DNA of 64,000 nucleotides from Stomoxys calcitrans (GCF_963082655.1 NC_081555.1:150883005-150947004); one strand, 5' to 3'. Positions 45,200 through 56,924 are shown, counted from the stretch's first letter. Program-made: numbers and translations. The notes: generated from the letters alone by a model not told the origin.

Positions 45200-47135
45200 A
45201 CATTACCGCCCTTGAGGAAGTGCAATGGATTGCGAAAGGCGTCACAACGAAAAGGTGACAACCTATGTTATAGCTGCCATGATACGAGGTATGAATTTGG
45301 CTGTGGATTTGTGGTAAGTCGGAGACTAAAACACCTTCACTCCTGGTTTACTCCAGTGTGTGAGAGGCTAGTTGCAATTCACATAATGGCCAAATTCTTC
45401 ATTACTGGAGGTCATAGTCAGGTAGAAACATATTGGCAGGAAGCCTATTCCACATACGAACTGTTTAGGGAAAAAGATTAATTCCCTCTTTAGTGCATGT
45501 TCCAGTAAGCTGGCCAATCAATAAGAAGCGGGTATGAGTTCCTAGAAAGTATTTCTAAGGAACACCCTTACTTCAGGAAAAAGAAGAAGAATATGTAGCA
45601 CACACCATGGAAGTATCGATAGAATAGCGTCACACAACCCACATTACGACGAAGCTTAAGGTAAACAATAGAGTTGGGTATCCTACTATCGCCAATCAAC
45701 ACCAGCGCTCTTCTCTGAACGCGGTTCAGACATTCAAAGGATGATTTGGAAGCTCCAGCCCATACATGTGAACTCTATTCCATCTTCAGCCTGATGTAGG
45801 TAGTATTGATATTGAGAAGGTCGGAGGAAGTGAAGTAATTCTTGTATCGCTTAAGAAAGCCTCAACACTTGGACGCTTCTTTCGACACTTCAAATGCATG
45901 GTTTGACCAACGGACATCACATTGTATCTACATGCGCACTACATCAAGAGAATCTAACTATTCAACATCTATACCGTCTATATATATTGACGATTGGATT
46001 GAGTCAGCTAATCGTTTGTGTGATAATAAACAACACTGCGTCTTGCGTGCATTAAAATCTACTCTGTTCATTCGACCCACCTGGAAATGGTCAGCAAGTC
46101 CTGGCAGAGTGTTACATCCATAATAAGCCTTCTGTCTTCAGTTTCCCGAAAACTTGGTCTATGGTCGAATGAGTATGAAAGACAAAGGTTTCTGCCATCC
46201 GCAAATGAGTAGATTGGATTCAATCTGGTTAATAGGTCGTGAAAGAAAGATACGGAAAAGGGTCAGAGCCTTGTTGTACACCTGCGGTCCGTTTGTATTC
46301 ATTGGATCAGAACCCATCTACAACAAATCGTATAGTGCGGTCCTCAAGAAAGCTCGTTTAAAAAAGAGAGAAGTCATTACATCATTAGAACCCATCTACA
46401 ACAAATCGTATAGTACGGTCCTCAAGAAAGCTCGTTTAAAAAAGAGAGAAGTCATTACCGACTCCAAAGGCGTTTAGCTTTGATATGAGTGCTCTGTGCC
46501 AGAACCTATCATATGCCTTGGAGATATCAAGTGTCACGACCTTGCTTTTAACAAACTGGTGGATAGAGAGACTCCAAAGTTCCGACAAAAATGCCATCAG
46601 GTCATCCGTGGAGCGATTTTTGCGGAAACTATACTGTCAATCGCTGTGGAGGTCATTGGGCTCAAGATACCTCACAAGATGATGATAAACCATGTTTTCT
46701 ATAACCTTGGTAAGCGTGGAGCAAACTACAATAGGTCATTAATTTGTAGGAATGTTCACCTGACCCTTCTTGAGTATAGGCTGAATGTTCGCAACCTTCC
46801 AGCACGCTGGGAAGATTCCTGCACGGGAAACAAAGTTAAAAAGATTACGAGCAGGCATTGAAGAACACTTGCATAGAGCAAATGTAGATATACCATCCGA
46901 GCCCGGGGATTTATTTATACAGCGATTCTCAAGGACCCATTCGTCTCCTCGCGTTCGAAAATATATCTGAGGCATTGAGCTCAATACATTTCCGATTGCA
47001 GGGAATGGTTGGGTACTAATCGGTAGAGAAGAATTCCCCGCTAAAATTTTACCCAGCAGGTTAGCCTTATTAACCGGTCAGTGAATATTTTGTCATCATT
47101 AACAAGAGTTGGATTAGCCGACGGGTAGCCCGTAA
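45200..47135 (-). pseudogene. LINE ORF2 relic, same family as 29.5 kb, opposite strand
   Basis: Read on minus from 47135: 'PTLVNDDKIFTD' (about 47110-47070), 'NKSPGSDGIS' (about 46905), 'CWKVANIQPILKKGQVN' (about 46800-46750), 'KVIENMVYHHL' (about 46705), 'VVTLDISKAYDRF' (about 46560), catalytic box as FADG rather than FADD (about 46205), 'SYSFDHRPSFRE' (about 46170), then the C-terminal part with 'HVWAGASKSSFECLNRVQRR' (about 45770-45705) and 'VRMWNRLPANMF' (about 45450-45420). It extends further 3' than the 29.5-kb copy. Frameshifts and stops throughout. The left 160 bases (45200-45360) are probably the last coding part or 3'UTR and are less certain. Confidence 0.85.
46311..46466. repeat. 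78-bp tandem duplication inside the LINE relic
   Basis: 'gaacccatctacaacaaatc' to 'aaagagagaagtcattac' occurs twice, 78 bp apart, with one clear substitution (gtgcgg / gtacgg). 78 bp is 26 codons, so it kept the old reading frame. Confidence 0.92.
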
Positions 47136-47487
47136 GCGAGTTCGGTGAACATTTTTTTTCACATTCGGGATCGGTCAAATGGCCTCCTAGATCGTGCGAT
47201 TTAACGCCTTTAGAATATTTTTTTGTGGCTATGTTAAAACTCATATCTGTACAGACAAGCCCGTTTCAATTGACGCATTGGAATAGAACATTGAAGCATT
47301 TATTTGTGAGATACCGGCCGAAATGTTGGAAAGAGTATGCCAAAATTGGGCTTAGCGGATGGACCATTTGAGGCGCAGTCACGGTCAACATTTGAATGAA
47401 ATAATCTTCAAACATTAAATTATATGGACCGTACTATCATTTTTTTTCTGAAAAACTTTCCTATAGCTCTTAAAAAATCACCCTTTA
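47136..47487 (+). pseudogene. Tc1/mariner (IS630) transposase 3' relic with TIR
   Basis: Plus peptide 'SVKWPPRSCDLTPLEYFF' (about 47172-47225) is the third catalytic aspartate block of IS630-Tc1-mariner transposases. It is followed in other frames by 'YLRDTGRNVGKSMPK'-like and 'MDHLRRS'-like C-terminal remains. The element ends with 'gctcttaaaaaatcaccctt' (about 47467-47486), a terminal repeat. The 5' two thirds are lost; the left side abuts the LINE relic. The first two catalytic residues are missing. Confidence 0.8.
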
Positions 47488-48251
47488 TAAAAGAGCTCCA
47501 CGAGTGACAGGTTGATTGACTGATCAACGACCAACCCGAACGGCTTAAGCTAGAGTCATGAAATTTGGCACGAATGTGGATCCTGGGTCGTAGACGCGTG
47601 ATAAGACTAGATTTTGAGATATTCGTACGTTTAGGTACTAAAAAATACGAAATTGTGAAAGAATTCCCAGCGTGAACGGATAGGTCTACAAATATTATTT
47701 TGAGCTCAATTTAAAAAGCGTCTTAAAAAAAATAACATTTGGTGAAAAAAATTTCCCAGAATCGTACCGGAAGTGTAAGAAATAGTACGTTTAGTTCCGG
47801 AGTTGGCACTTTTTGGTACCTTTTTTGGTAATTGAACTAGAGCTTTTCATTTTGGTACTTATGTATTCTAGGCAACCTAAATTGTGGGGCCAAATGAGTT
47901 TGGTACCAAAAAATTTACAATAGGTTAAACTTTGCATAGGGCGAATGGGTCGAGCTAGAACTTCGAAATTAGGCTTAAATGATTGGTGTTGCGAAATAAA
48001 GGAGTAGTTAAAAAAAAAAAAAAATGAAAAATAGTACTGGAAACGGAAGAACCGTACGTTTAGTGCCGTATTTGGTACCATTTCGTACTTTCTTTACGTA
48101 TTGAACTAGAGCTCTGGAATTTAACATGTAGCGTCAGCTAGGTAATATATATTGGCTGTTTAAGTGATTTTTTCACAAATCGTACATTTTGGTACAAAAA
48201 GGTACTAAATATTACAAAATCTTGGCAGTATGTACCGGGTGAATAGAAGTT
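47488..48251. repeat. GGTACTAAAA/TACG-rich repeat, part 1
   Basis: Repeats phrases such as 'tacgtttaggtactaaaaa', 'agtacgtttagttccgg', 'ttggtacc', 'gaactagagct.t' and 'gcagtatgtaccgggtgaa'. It resumes after the HLE pair (50383-50505). Function and class not recognised. Confidence 0.55.
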
Positions 48252-48890
48252 ATTATACCCACCAACATAGGATGGGGGTATATTAATCTAGTCATTCCAT
48301 TTGTAACACCTCGAAATATTCGTCTAAGACCCCATAAGGTAAATATATTCTTGACCGTCTCGACGCCCTGAGTCGATCTAGTCCTGTCCGTCCGTCCATC
48401 TGTCGAAGGTACGATAACGGTCGAACACGTAAAGCTAGCCGTTTCACAGATACTTAATGTAGATGTAGGTCGTTGTGGACTGCAATTGAGCATGTAGTGT
48501 TTTGTTATGACTTTCAACAACTCTGCAAAGTACGGTCCAAATTGGTCTATAACCTGGTATAGCTCTCATATAAACCGATCTCTCTATTTGACTTCTTGAG
48601 TCCTTACAAGCCGCAATTTTTGTTCAATTTGGCCGAAATTTTGCTTGCGGTGTTCTGTAATGACTTCCAACAACTCAATCAAAAACCTGATATGGCCCTC
48701 ATGTAAACTGGTCTATCGATGATCCTTGTTCGGTTCCTAGAAGCTTTAATTTTTGCTGGTTTGACAGATGTTTAGTATGTAGAATAAAATTATGACCTTC
48801 AACTAAATTTGTTTTGCATAAATTTTTTGCAGAATCCATGTTGGTGGATTCCCAAGATTCTGTTCGGCCGAACTTGCACGCTTGTACTTG
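48252..48890 (+). mobile_element. HLE-A variant, complete
   Basis: Head 'tatacccaccaacatagga', 'gtccgtccgtccatctgtcg', two units, tail 'atgttggtggattcccaag', 'ctgttcggccgaacttgcac', end 'gtacttg'. Hairpin is imperfect. It abuts the next HLE with only T's between. Confidence 0.9.
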
Positions 48891-50382
48891 TTTTTATACC
48901 CTCCACCATAAGATGGGGGGTATACTAATTTCGTCATTCTGTTTGTAACTACTCGAAATATTCGTCTGAGACCCCATAAAGTATATATATTCTTGATCGT
49001 CGTGAAATTTTATGTCGATCTAGCCATGTCCGTCCGTCTGTCCGTCCGTCCGTCCGTCCGTCTGTCTGTCGAAAGCACGCTAACTTCCGAAGGAGTAAAG
49101 CTAGCCGCTTGAAATTTTGCACAAATACTTCTTATTAGTGTAGGTCGGTTGGTATTGTAAATGGGCCATATCGGTCCATGTTTTGATATAGCTGCCATAT
49201 AAACCGATCTTGGGTCTTGACTTCTTGAGCCTCTAGAGTGCGCAATTCTTATCCGATTGGAATGAATTTTTGCACGACGTGTTTTGTTATGATATCCAAC
49301 AACTGCGCCAAGTATAGTTCAAATCGGTCCATAACCTGATATAGCTGCCATATAAACCGATCTTGGGTCTTGACTTCTTGAGCCTCTAGCGTGCGCAATT
49401 CTTATCCGATCAGAATGAAATTTTGCACGTCGTGTTTTGTTATTATATACAACAACCGTGCCAAGTATGGTTCAAATCGGTCCATAACCTGATATAGCTG
49501 CCATATAAACCGATCTTGGGTCTTGACTTCTTGAGCCTCTAGCGTGCACAATTCTTATCCGATCAGAATGAAATTGTGCACGACTTGTTTTGTTATGATA
49601 TCCAACAACTGTGCCAAGTATGGTTCAAATCGGTCCATAACCTGATATAGCTGCCATATAAACCGATCTTGGGTCTTGACTTCTTGAGCCTCTAGAGGGC
49701 GCAATTCTTAACCGAATGGAATGGAATTTCGCACGACGTGTTTTGTAATGATACCCAACAACTGTGCCAAGTATGGTTGAAATCGGTCCATAACCTGATA
49801 TAGCTGTCATATAAACCGATCTTGGGTCTTGACTTCTTGAGCCTCTAGAGGGCACAATTCTTATCCGATTTGAATGAATTTTTGCACGAAGTATTTCGTT
49901 ATGATATCCAACAACTGTGCCAAGTATGGTTTAAATCGGTTCATAACCTGATATAGCTGCCATATAAACCGATCTGGGATCTTGACTTCTTGACCCCTAG
50001 AGGTCGCAATTATTATCCGATATGCCTGAAATTTTGTACGACGGATCCTCTCATGATCATCAACAAACGTATTTATAATGGTCTGAATCGTTCTATAGCC
50101 CGATACAGATCCCATATAAATCGTTCTGTCTATTTTACTTCGTGAGCCCCAATGGGCGCAATTCTTATACGAACTGGCTGAAATTTTCACAGGTCTCCAA
50201 CATATAATTTAATTGTGGTCCGAACCGGACCATATCTTGATATCGTTTTAATAGCAGAGCAACTCTTTTCTTATATCCTTTTTTGCCTAAGAAGAGATGC
50301 CGGGAAAAGAACTCGACAAATGCGATCCATGGTGGAGGGTATATAAGATTCGGCCCGGCCGAACTTAGCACGCTTTTACTTG
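48891..50382 (+). mobile_element. HLE-A, complete, long array
   Basis: Head 'ataccctccaccataagatg', 'gaccccataaagtatatata', GTCY block 49028-49070, 'aaagcacgctaacttccgaa', at least six units. The start of 'aaaccgatct' falls at 49202, 49354, 49507, 49660, 49813 and 49966, so the period is 152-153. Tail 'atggtggagggtatataaga', 'ttcggcccggccgaactta', end 'cttttacttg'. Sequence quality suggests a young copy. Confidence 0.95.
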
Positions 50383-50505
50383 TTTTTTTTCATTTGTTCA
50401 CTAAGGTACTAAAACGCACAACTTTCTTTACAGACTGAGCTACAGCTCTGAAATTTAGGATACAGATACATCTAGGCAGTATGTACCGGGCGACTTAACG
50501 TTTTT
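50383..50505. repeat. GGTACTAAAA-rich repeat, part 2
   Basis: 'aaggtactaaaacgcacaac', 'gagctacagctctgaaattt' and 'gcagtatgtaccgggcgact' match part 1, so 48252-50382 was inserted into, or duplicated with, this repeat. Confidence 0.55.
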
Positions 50506-51226
50506 TTATACCTTCCACCATAGGATGGGGGATAATTATTTCGTCTTTCTGTTTGTAACTCCTCGAAATATTTGTCTAAGACCCCATAAAGTATATATAT
50601 TCTCAATCGTCATGAGATTTTAAGTCGATGAAGTCATCTCCGTCCGTCTGTCTGTCGTAAGCACGCAAACTTTTGAAGGAGTAAAGCTAGCCACTTGAAT
50701 TTTTGTACAAATATTTTTTATCAGTGTAGGTCATTGTTGGGATTGAAAATGGGCCAAATCGGTCCATGTTTTCATAAAGCTGCCATATAAACCGATCTTG
50801 GGTCTTGACTTCTTGAGCCACTGGAGGGCGCAATTCTTATCCCATATGGCTGAAATTTTGCATGACGTTATGACTTCCAATAACTGTGCTAAGTATGTTT
50901 CAAAAAGGTATATAACCTGATATTGCTGTCATATAAACCGATCTGGTATCTTGACTTCTTAAATCTCTAGAGGGCGCAATTCCTATCCGATGTGGCTGAA
51001 TTTTCGCATGAGGCGCTTCGTTATGACTTCCAACAAATGTGTTAAGCATGGTTCGAATTGAATCATAACCTGGTATATCTGCCATATAAATCAATTTTGC
51101 ATCTTGACTTCATGAGCCACTAGAGGGCGCAATTATTATCCGATTTGGCAATTTTGTAAAATGGTTTCTCCCAAAACCTTTAACATATGTGTGTCAAATA
51201 TGATCGGAATCGGTTTTGAAGATTCA
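50506..51226 (+). mobile_element. HLE-A, head present, tail replaced by next HLE
   Basis: Head 'tataccttccaccatagga', 'ctaagaccccataaagtata', GTCY about 50640-50657, four units, cut at 51226 where a new head starts. Confidence 0.88.
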
Positions 51227-52385
51227 TTTTTATACCCTCCACCATAAGATGGGGGGTATACTAATATCGTCATTCTGTTTGTAACTACTCGAAATATTCG
51301 TCTGAGACCCCATAAAGTATATATATTCTTGATCGTCGCGACATTTTATGTCGATCTAGCCATGTCCGTCCGTCTGTCCGTCCGTCCGTCCGTCCGTCCA
51401 TCTGTCTGTCGAAAGCACGCTAACTTCCGAAGGAGTAAAGCTAGCCGCTTGAAATTTTGCACAAATACTTCTTATTAGTGTAGGTCGGTTGGTATTGTAA
51501 ATGGGCTATATCGGTCCATGTTTTGGTATAGCTGCCATATAAACCGATCTTGGGTCTTGACTTCTTGAGCCTCTAGAGTGCGCAATTCTTATCCGATTGG
51601 AATGAAATTTTGCACAACGTGTTCTGTTATGATATCCAACAACTTTGCCAAGTATGGTTCAAATCGGTCCATAAACTGATATAGCTGTCATATAAACCAA
51701 TCTTGGGTCTTGACTTCTTGAGCCTCTAGAATGCGTAATTCTTATCCGATTTGAATGAAATTTTGCACGACGTGTTTTGTTATGATATCCAACAACTGTG
51801 CCAAGTATAGTTTAAATCGGTCTATAACCTGATATAGCTGCCATATCAACCGATCTTGGGTCTTGACTTCTTGAGCCTCTAGAGTGCGCAATTCTTATCC
51901 GATTTGAATGAATTTTTGCACGACGCGTTCTGTTATGATATCCAACAACTGTGCCGAATATGGATCAAATCGGTACATAACATGATATAGCTGCCATATA
52001 AACCGATCTGGGATCTTGACTTCTTGAGCCTCTAGAGGTCGCAATTATTATCCGATTTGCCTGAAATTATGTACTACGGATCCTCTCATGACTATCAACA
52101 TACGTGTTTATTATGATCTGAATCGGTTTATAGCCCAATACAGCTCCCATATAAATCGATCTCTCTATTTTACTTCTTGAGCCCCAAAGGGCGCAATTCT
52201 TATTCGAATTGGCTGACATTGTACACAGGTTTCCAACATGTAATAATATAATAATAGCAGAGCAAATCTTTTCTTATATCCTTTTTTGCCTAAGAAGAGA
52301 TGCCGGGAGAAGAACTCGGCAAATGCGATCCATGGTGGAGGGTATGTAAAATTCGGCCCTGCCGAACTTAGCACGCTTTTACTTG
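51227..52385 (+). mobile_element. HLE-A, complete, close sister of the 48.9-kb copy
   Basis: Head and first 300 bp nearly identical to 48891 onward (including GTCY block 51364-51410). Four full units, then tail 'ccatggtggagggtatgtaa', 'ttcggccctgccgaactta', end 'cttttacttg'. A deletion removes part of the tail-proximal unit at about 52240. Confidence 0.95.
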
Positions 52386-54604
52386 TTTTAAATCTTCTCA
52401 TTCCAAAACAAAAAAAGAAAAAAAAAGGTCAAATTTTCAAAGTCCAAATCAATGAAATAAAATTGATAATAATCACAAAATTGATTAGAAATGAACCATT
52501 TGTAAGAAACCGGTTAATTTTGACAAAAACCGGTTTAGCAAAAACCCGAAAAACTAAAAGTTTTATAAAACCGATTTGTTTTTTGAGCTCAAAAAAACCG
52601 GAAAAGCGGGTTTCAAATACCGAACTGATCATCCTACTTCAAACACATCCAGATATAACATAAGCAGATAATCGTAACTTTTTACAAGAATCCAAAGGGG
52701 GTTACATTTCATTGACGTGTTTAAAACAAATGGTTTTAAATTGTGAAAGGGAAGTCAAATCAAGAATACATGGATAGCCAATCAGTAGCAGAGAAGTTGA
52801 TGTTCTTTTATTCTTGAGAACATTCCAGCTATAGATTTGTACAAAGAGTCAGCAAAATCAATCTTTATTGGCTGTATAAGTTTTCTTGTCGAAAACAAGT
52901 GACTCTGGTACGACTTTGTGTTGTTCTAGAATACACCCGTAAGTATACATGGATAGCCAACCAGAAGCAGAGAAGATGATATTCTTGAGAATATTCAAGC
53001 TATAGATTTGCACAAACAGTCAGCAAAATCAATCTTTATTGGGCGTATAAGTTTCTTTGTCGAAGACAATTGATTCCGGTACGACTTTGTTTGGCGAAAT
53101 AAATGAATAGTGACTTGGGATGACTTCTTATTTATACAATATTGTCTTGAACACATTTAAGTGGTTGGTTAGCCTAAACATGCAATTCAAATGTTTATTG
53201 ATTGTCCTAAACATTTCCCGTTTAGAAAAAGTTTCTGTAAACAATACAAATGATATGCTCAAAGACATAAATATTAAAGCTATTTTTTTTCTCCATGTAC
53301 AAACATTATTCTCCTCATAAATCTTGTAAAAAACATAGTGTTTAATTCATTGGCAGATAAATCCAATTAATGACTGTAAATAACAGCAGGAAGTTTGTAC
53401 ACTAACAATATAGACTGTTGAAATTAAAGATCAAACTGGATTTGCGAGAAGAGACCATCAGCAACCCACAATCATCTTACAGCAAATGTTGAATAGACAA
53501 AAACCAACAGCATCGATCCTAATGAGGAAAATAATGCATCTGTTTACACTTTTGTTTTCTTTTGTCCATTCCATGGATTAAAGAAAAAATTTTTTCAAGT
53601 CCGTCCTTATATTAATTAACCAAATATACATGCATAAAAAAATGGAAAAAAAAATTGAAAAAAAGTACGTATAAGCATTGAACTTGAAAATACAACAGGT
53701 TTAAAAACTTCACCAAAACTATCGTGCATTGTTACCTTTTGGTGCAGACATGTTTGTCACAAGCGAAAAAGCACGTGTATTGTTGGTACATAAAAAACAT
53801 TACATAATTTCCGTCAAGGTTACAAGTTTTCCATGTTAGATAAAGTGGACACTTTTCATGTGTGTTTTGTAATTTTTGGCTTACACAATTGGAAATGAGG
53901 GAAATGGTAGTCCTTTCTAAAAGACTTATAGCTCATTTACATGCCTAACAAAAAATGATATCTTGGCTAAATTTAAGCTAACATACTTTGATACTTGCTT
54001 GTTTGTGCATACGGAAGTCATTGATGGGAAAAAAATTTAGAGCCAAGAGATTGACGTATTGATATTCTTGCATTTTTAAGGCGTATGGTTTGCTATTTTA
54101 AAGGTGAAAGGTTGTAGATTGGAAAACTCGAACCAGGAAGATTTCAACTTCGTTGGAATCATGAGAGATTTTATATCCCTACAGCAGGAGAGCTTACATC
54201 CAAATACCTAGCTGGCTGTATTCAAAACCATGTCGCTAAGGTTTTTTTGGCGGCCACAGTTCTATTCTGGTTATTATGGAAGAGGAGGGAAAACTAATGA
54301 ATTTCAAGGCGTAAAAGAAATCCGAGTAAGTTGTGTTCCGCCTTGGATAGGAGTGTGACGAGTTGTTTGATGACTCGTTACCAGACACAATGGTATTCCG
54401 GGAAATGAGAAAAGGGAAAAATATGCCAGGAGGTCATAATTTATCGGGGAACGGACTCGTATACAATGTGGCATTTGTCCAATTACGGTACATGATAAAT
54501 AGGATGGTCAATGCAGAATCGCTGGCAACTATACATAAATGTCAGGCTGCCAGCACGCTCAGGCCTCACGTCGCGCAGTAGTAGAAAAAAAAAAAAAAAA
54601 AAAA
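52386..54604. other. Mostly unique; one tandem duplication
   Basis: Apart from the duplication at 52769-53092 no repeat or exon is recognised. Ends in a poly-A run (54583-54604) that precedes an HLE tail. Frames at 52286-52663, 53120-53320 and 54363-54581 are rejected. Confidence 0.4.
52769..53092. repeat. Tandem duplication, 179-bp period
   Basis: Copies start at 52769 and 52948 ('catggatagccaa'). Both hold 'gcagagaag', 'attcttgaga..att', 'gtcagcaaaatcaatcttta' and 'ggtacgactttgt'. Moderately diverged. Confidence 0.85.
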
Positions 54605-55406
54605 ACAAGTAAAAAGGTATTAAGTTCGGCCGGGCCGGATCGGTCTATATGGCAGCTATATCTTAATATAGTCCAATCTAAACCATATTTGAGGTGGATG
54701 TCGGGAGACCTAAAACTACTCATTGTTTCAAATTTCAGGGAAATCGGTTAAAAAATAAATTTATGGGCTTCAGACCCTTTATCGGGAGATCGGTCTATAT
54801 GGCAGCTATATCTAAATATAGCCCGATCTGAACCATACTTAGGTCAAATGTCTGGAAAATTAAAATAACCCACTGTTTTTAAATTTCAGCGAAATCGGGC
54901 AATGAATAAAGCTTTTATTGGCTTTAGACCCTTTATCGGCAGATCGGTCTATATGGCAGCTATATCTTAATATAGTCCGACTTTAACCATATTTGGGTCC
55001 GATATTGGGAGGCCTAAACCTACACACTGTTTAAAATTTCCGCAAAATCGGATGAAAAATTAAGTTCTTATGGGGATTAGACCTTTTATCGGAAAATCGG
55101 TCTATATAGCAGCTATATCCAAATATGGTCCGATTTGGCCCGTTCAAGAATTTAACCAGCGTGCATCAAAAAGACGTATCGGTGCCAAATTTCAGCTCAA
55201 TATCTCAATTTTTGAAGACTGTAGAGTGGTTATAACAGACGGACGGATAGGAGGACAGACGAACAGACACAAGGACATCGTTAAATGGTCTTAAAATTTT
55301 ACGACGATCCGAAATATATATACTTTGTAGGGTCCGAAATTGATATTTCGATGTGTTGCAAACGGAATGACTAAATGAATATAACCTACGGTGGTGGGTA
55401 TTAAAA
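54605..55406 (-). mobile_element. HLE-B, nearly complete
   Basis: Tail 'acaagtaaaaaggtattaag' with 'ttcggccgggccgga', deletion of the tail-proximal part (the hairpin joins a unit directly), four units, weak (GACG) block about 55240-55262, 'ccgaaatatatatactttg', head 'cctacggtggtgggtatta'. Confidence 0.88.
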
Positions 55407-55867
55407 AGCTAGTAAAAAATATGCCATGTGAGAACGGGTAGAGCTATCTCTTTGTAATTCGAAATGATTAGATTTCCAAAATTCTTTTTTGCGGGATCCC
55501 TACATAACATAATTCGCTTATCCCCTGGTTTCAGGGATACACGAGCTTTAATTTTTTATTTGTTCAAATGTTGGCCGAAATTGGCTTCGTATTTTGCAAT
55601 TTACGAATGCATTTTTGGATGCAATGAATATAACCTACGGTGGTGGGTATTAAAAAGCTAGTAAAAAATATGCCATGTGAGAACGGGTAGAGCTATCTCT
55701 TTGAAATTCGAAATGATTAGATTTCCAAAATTCTTTTTTGCGGGATCCCTACATAACATAATTCGCTTATCCCCTGGTTTCAGGGATACACGAGCTTTAA
55801 TTTTTTATTTGTTCAAATGTTGGCCGAAATTGGCTTCGTATTTTGCAATTTACGAATGCATTTTTGG
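55374..55867. repeat. Near-perfect tandem duplication, 249-bp period
   Basis: 55374-55618 and 55623-55867 are identical except about one base (ttgtaattcg / ttgaaattcg). Each unit begins with the HLE-B head remnant (tgaatataacctacggtggt). The duplicated frame makes two almost identical 65-80-residue phantom peptides. Confidence 0.95.
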
Positions 55868-55878
55868 TTCGTTTTTCA

Positions 55879-56924
55879 TTTTTATACCCTACACCACTAC
55901 TGTGGTACTGGGTATTGTAACTTAATGCATTTGTTTGTAACACCCAGAAGGAAGAGATCGGCTAAGATACACTTTCTGATTAGATTTAGCTACAAAGTAC
56001 AGGTCGCAGTTTTCATCCGATCGTCCTTAAATTTGGTACAGGCATGTTTTTCGGCCTAGAGACTAAACCTATTGAAATTGGAAAAAATCGGTTCAGATTT
56101 GAATATAGCTCTGACGTATATGTTTGTCCGATTTGCAGTACTGTTCATTTGTTATCCAATTCTCTCAGATTTGGCAGTACGGATTATCTTACAACTCATT
56201 ACATTATTGGTGAATTTCATGAAAATCGGTTCAGATTTTGATATATAAGTGCCATATATGTATTTTGCCCGATTTTAACTTCTAAAGTCACAGCAAGCGC
56301 CTTGACCCATCTTGCCAAAATTTTGCACAACGTTTTCCTCGATGACTGCCACAGTATCTGAGAAGTTTTCTCGAAATCGGTTCAGATTTAGGTATAGCTC
56401 ATATATATTCGTCCGATTTTGAGAAATATTGCAATAAAGCGCTCATTTATTAACCGATTCTCTCATAAGGAAGGATTTTCTTATGATTTTCGATATTACT
56501 GACGAATTTCATTGAAATCGGCCCAGAGTATATCTCCCGATATATGTATATCGCCTGATTTTCACATCTAGAGCCACTGCAAGCGCTTTTTTTGACTAAT
56601 CTTACCAAAATTTTTTACAACGCTTTTCTCGACGACTGTCACATTACTCAAAATCGGTTAAGAATTAGATATAGCCCCCATATATAAGTTCGTCAGATTT
56701 AGGGAAATTTGAAATAAAGTTGTCATTTGTCAATCGTAGTTATTACAGTTTGAACATATTTGCGCGAAATGTGATATGGATTGTTTAATAAACTATTTGA
56801 AAACATCCGGTGAGGTCCATCAATATTAGTTCAGAATTACATATAGCTCCCACTTTGTATCTATAGGGTAGGTGTAGGGTATTTTAAAGTAGGCACCGCC
56901 CCAAATTTTGGCTTTCCTTACTGG
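55879..56924 (+). mobile_element. HLE-C, complete
   Basis: Head 'ataccctacaccactactgt' and 'atgcatttgtttgtaacacc', about five units with 'aaaatcggttcagatttg' and 'cgtccgattttgagaaat', tail 'tagggtaggtgtagggtatt', 'gtaggcaccgcccc', end 'cttactgg'. Confidence 0.9.

Noticed and set aside
48891..50382. Regularly spaced direct repeats, considered as CRISPR-like array or classical satellite
   Set aside because: Repeats are about 153 bp, diverged and without spacers, and have transposon head and tail around them.
54363..54581. 72-codon plus frame with fairly balanced composition
   Set aside because: No recognisable domain, no signal or splice sites, ends beside a poly-A run; insufficient support.
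55464..55925. Two almost identical 65-82-residue peptides, considered as duplicated gene
   Set aside because: They stem from the 249-bp tandem duplication, lack splice or promoter context, and one runs into an HLE-C head.
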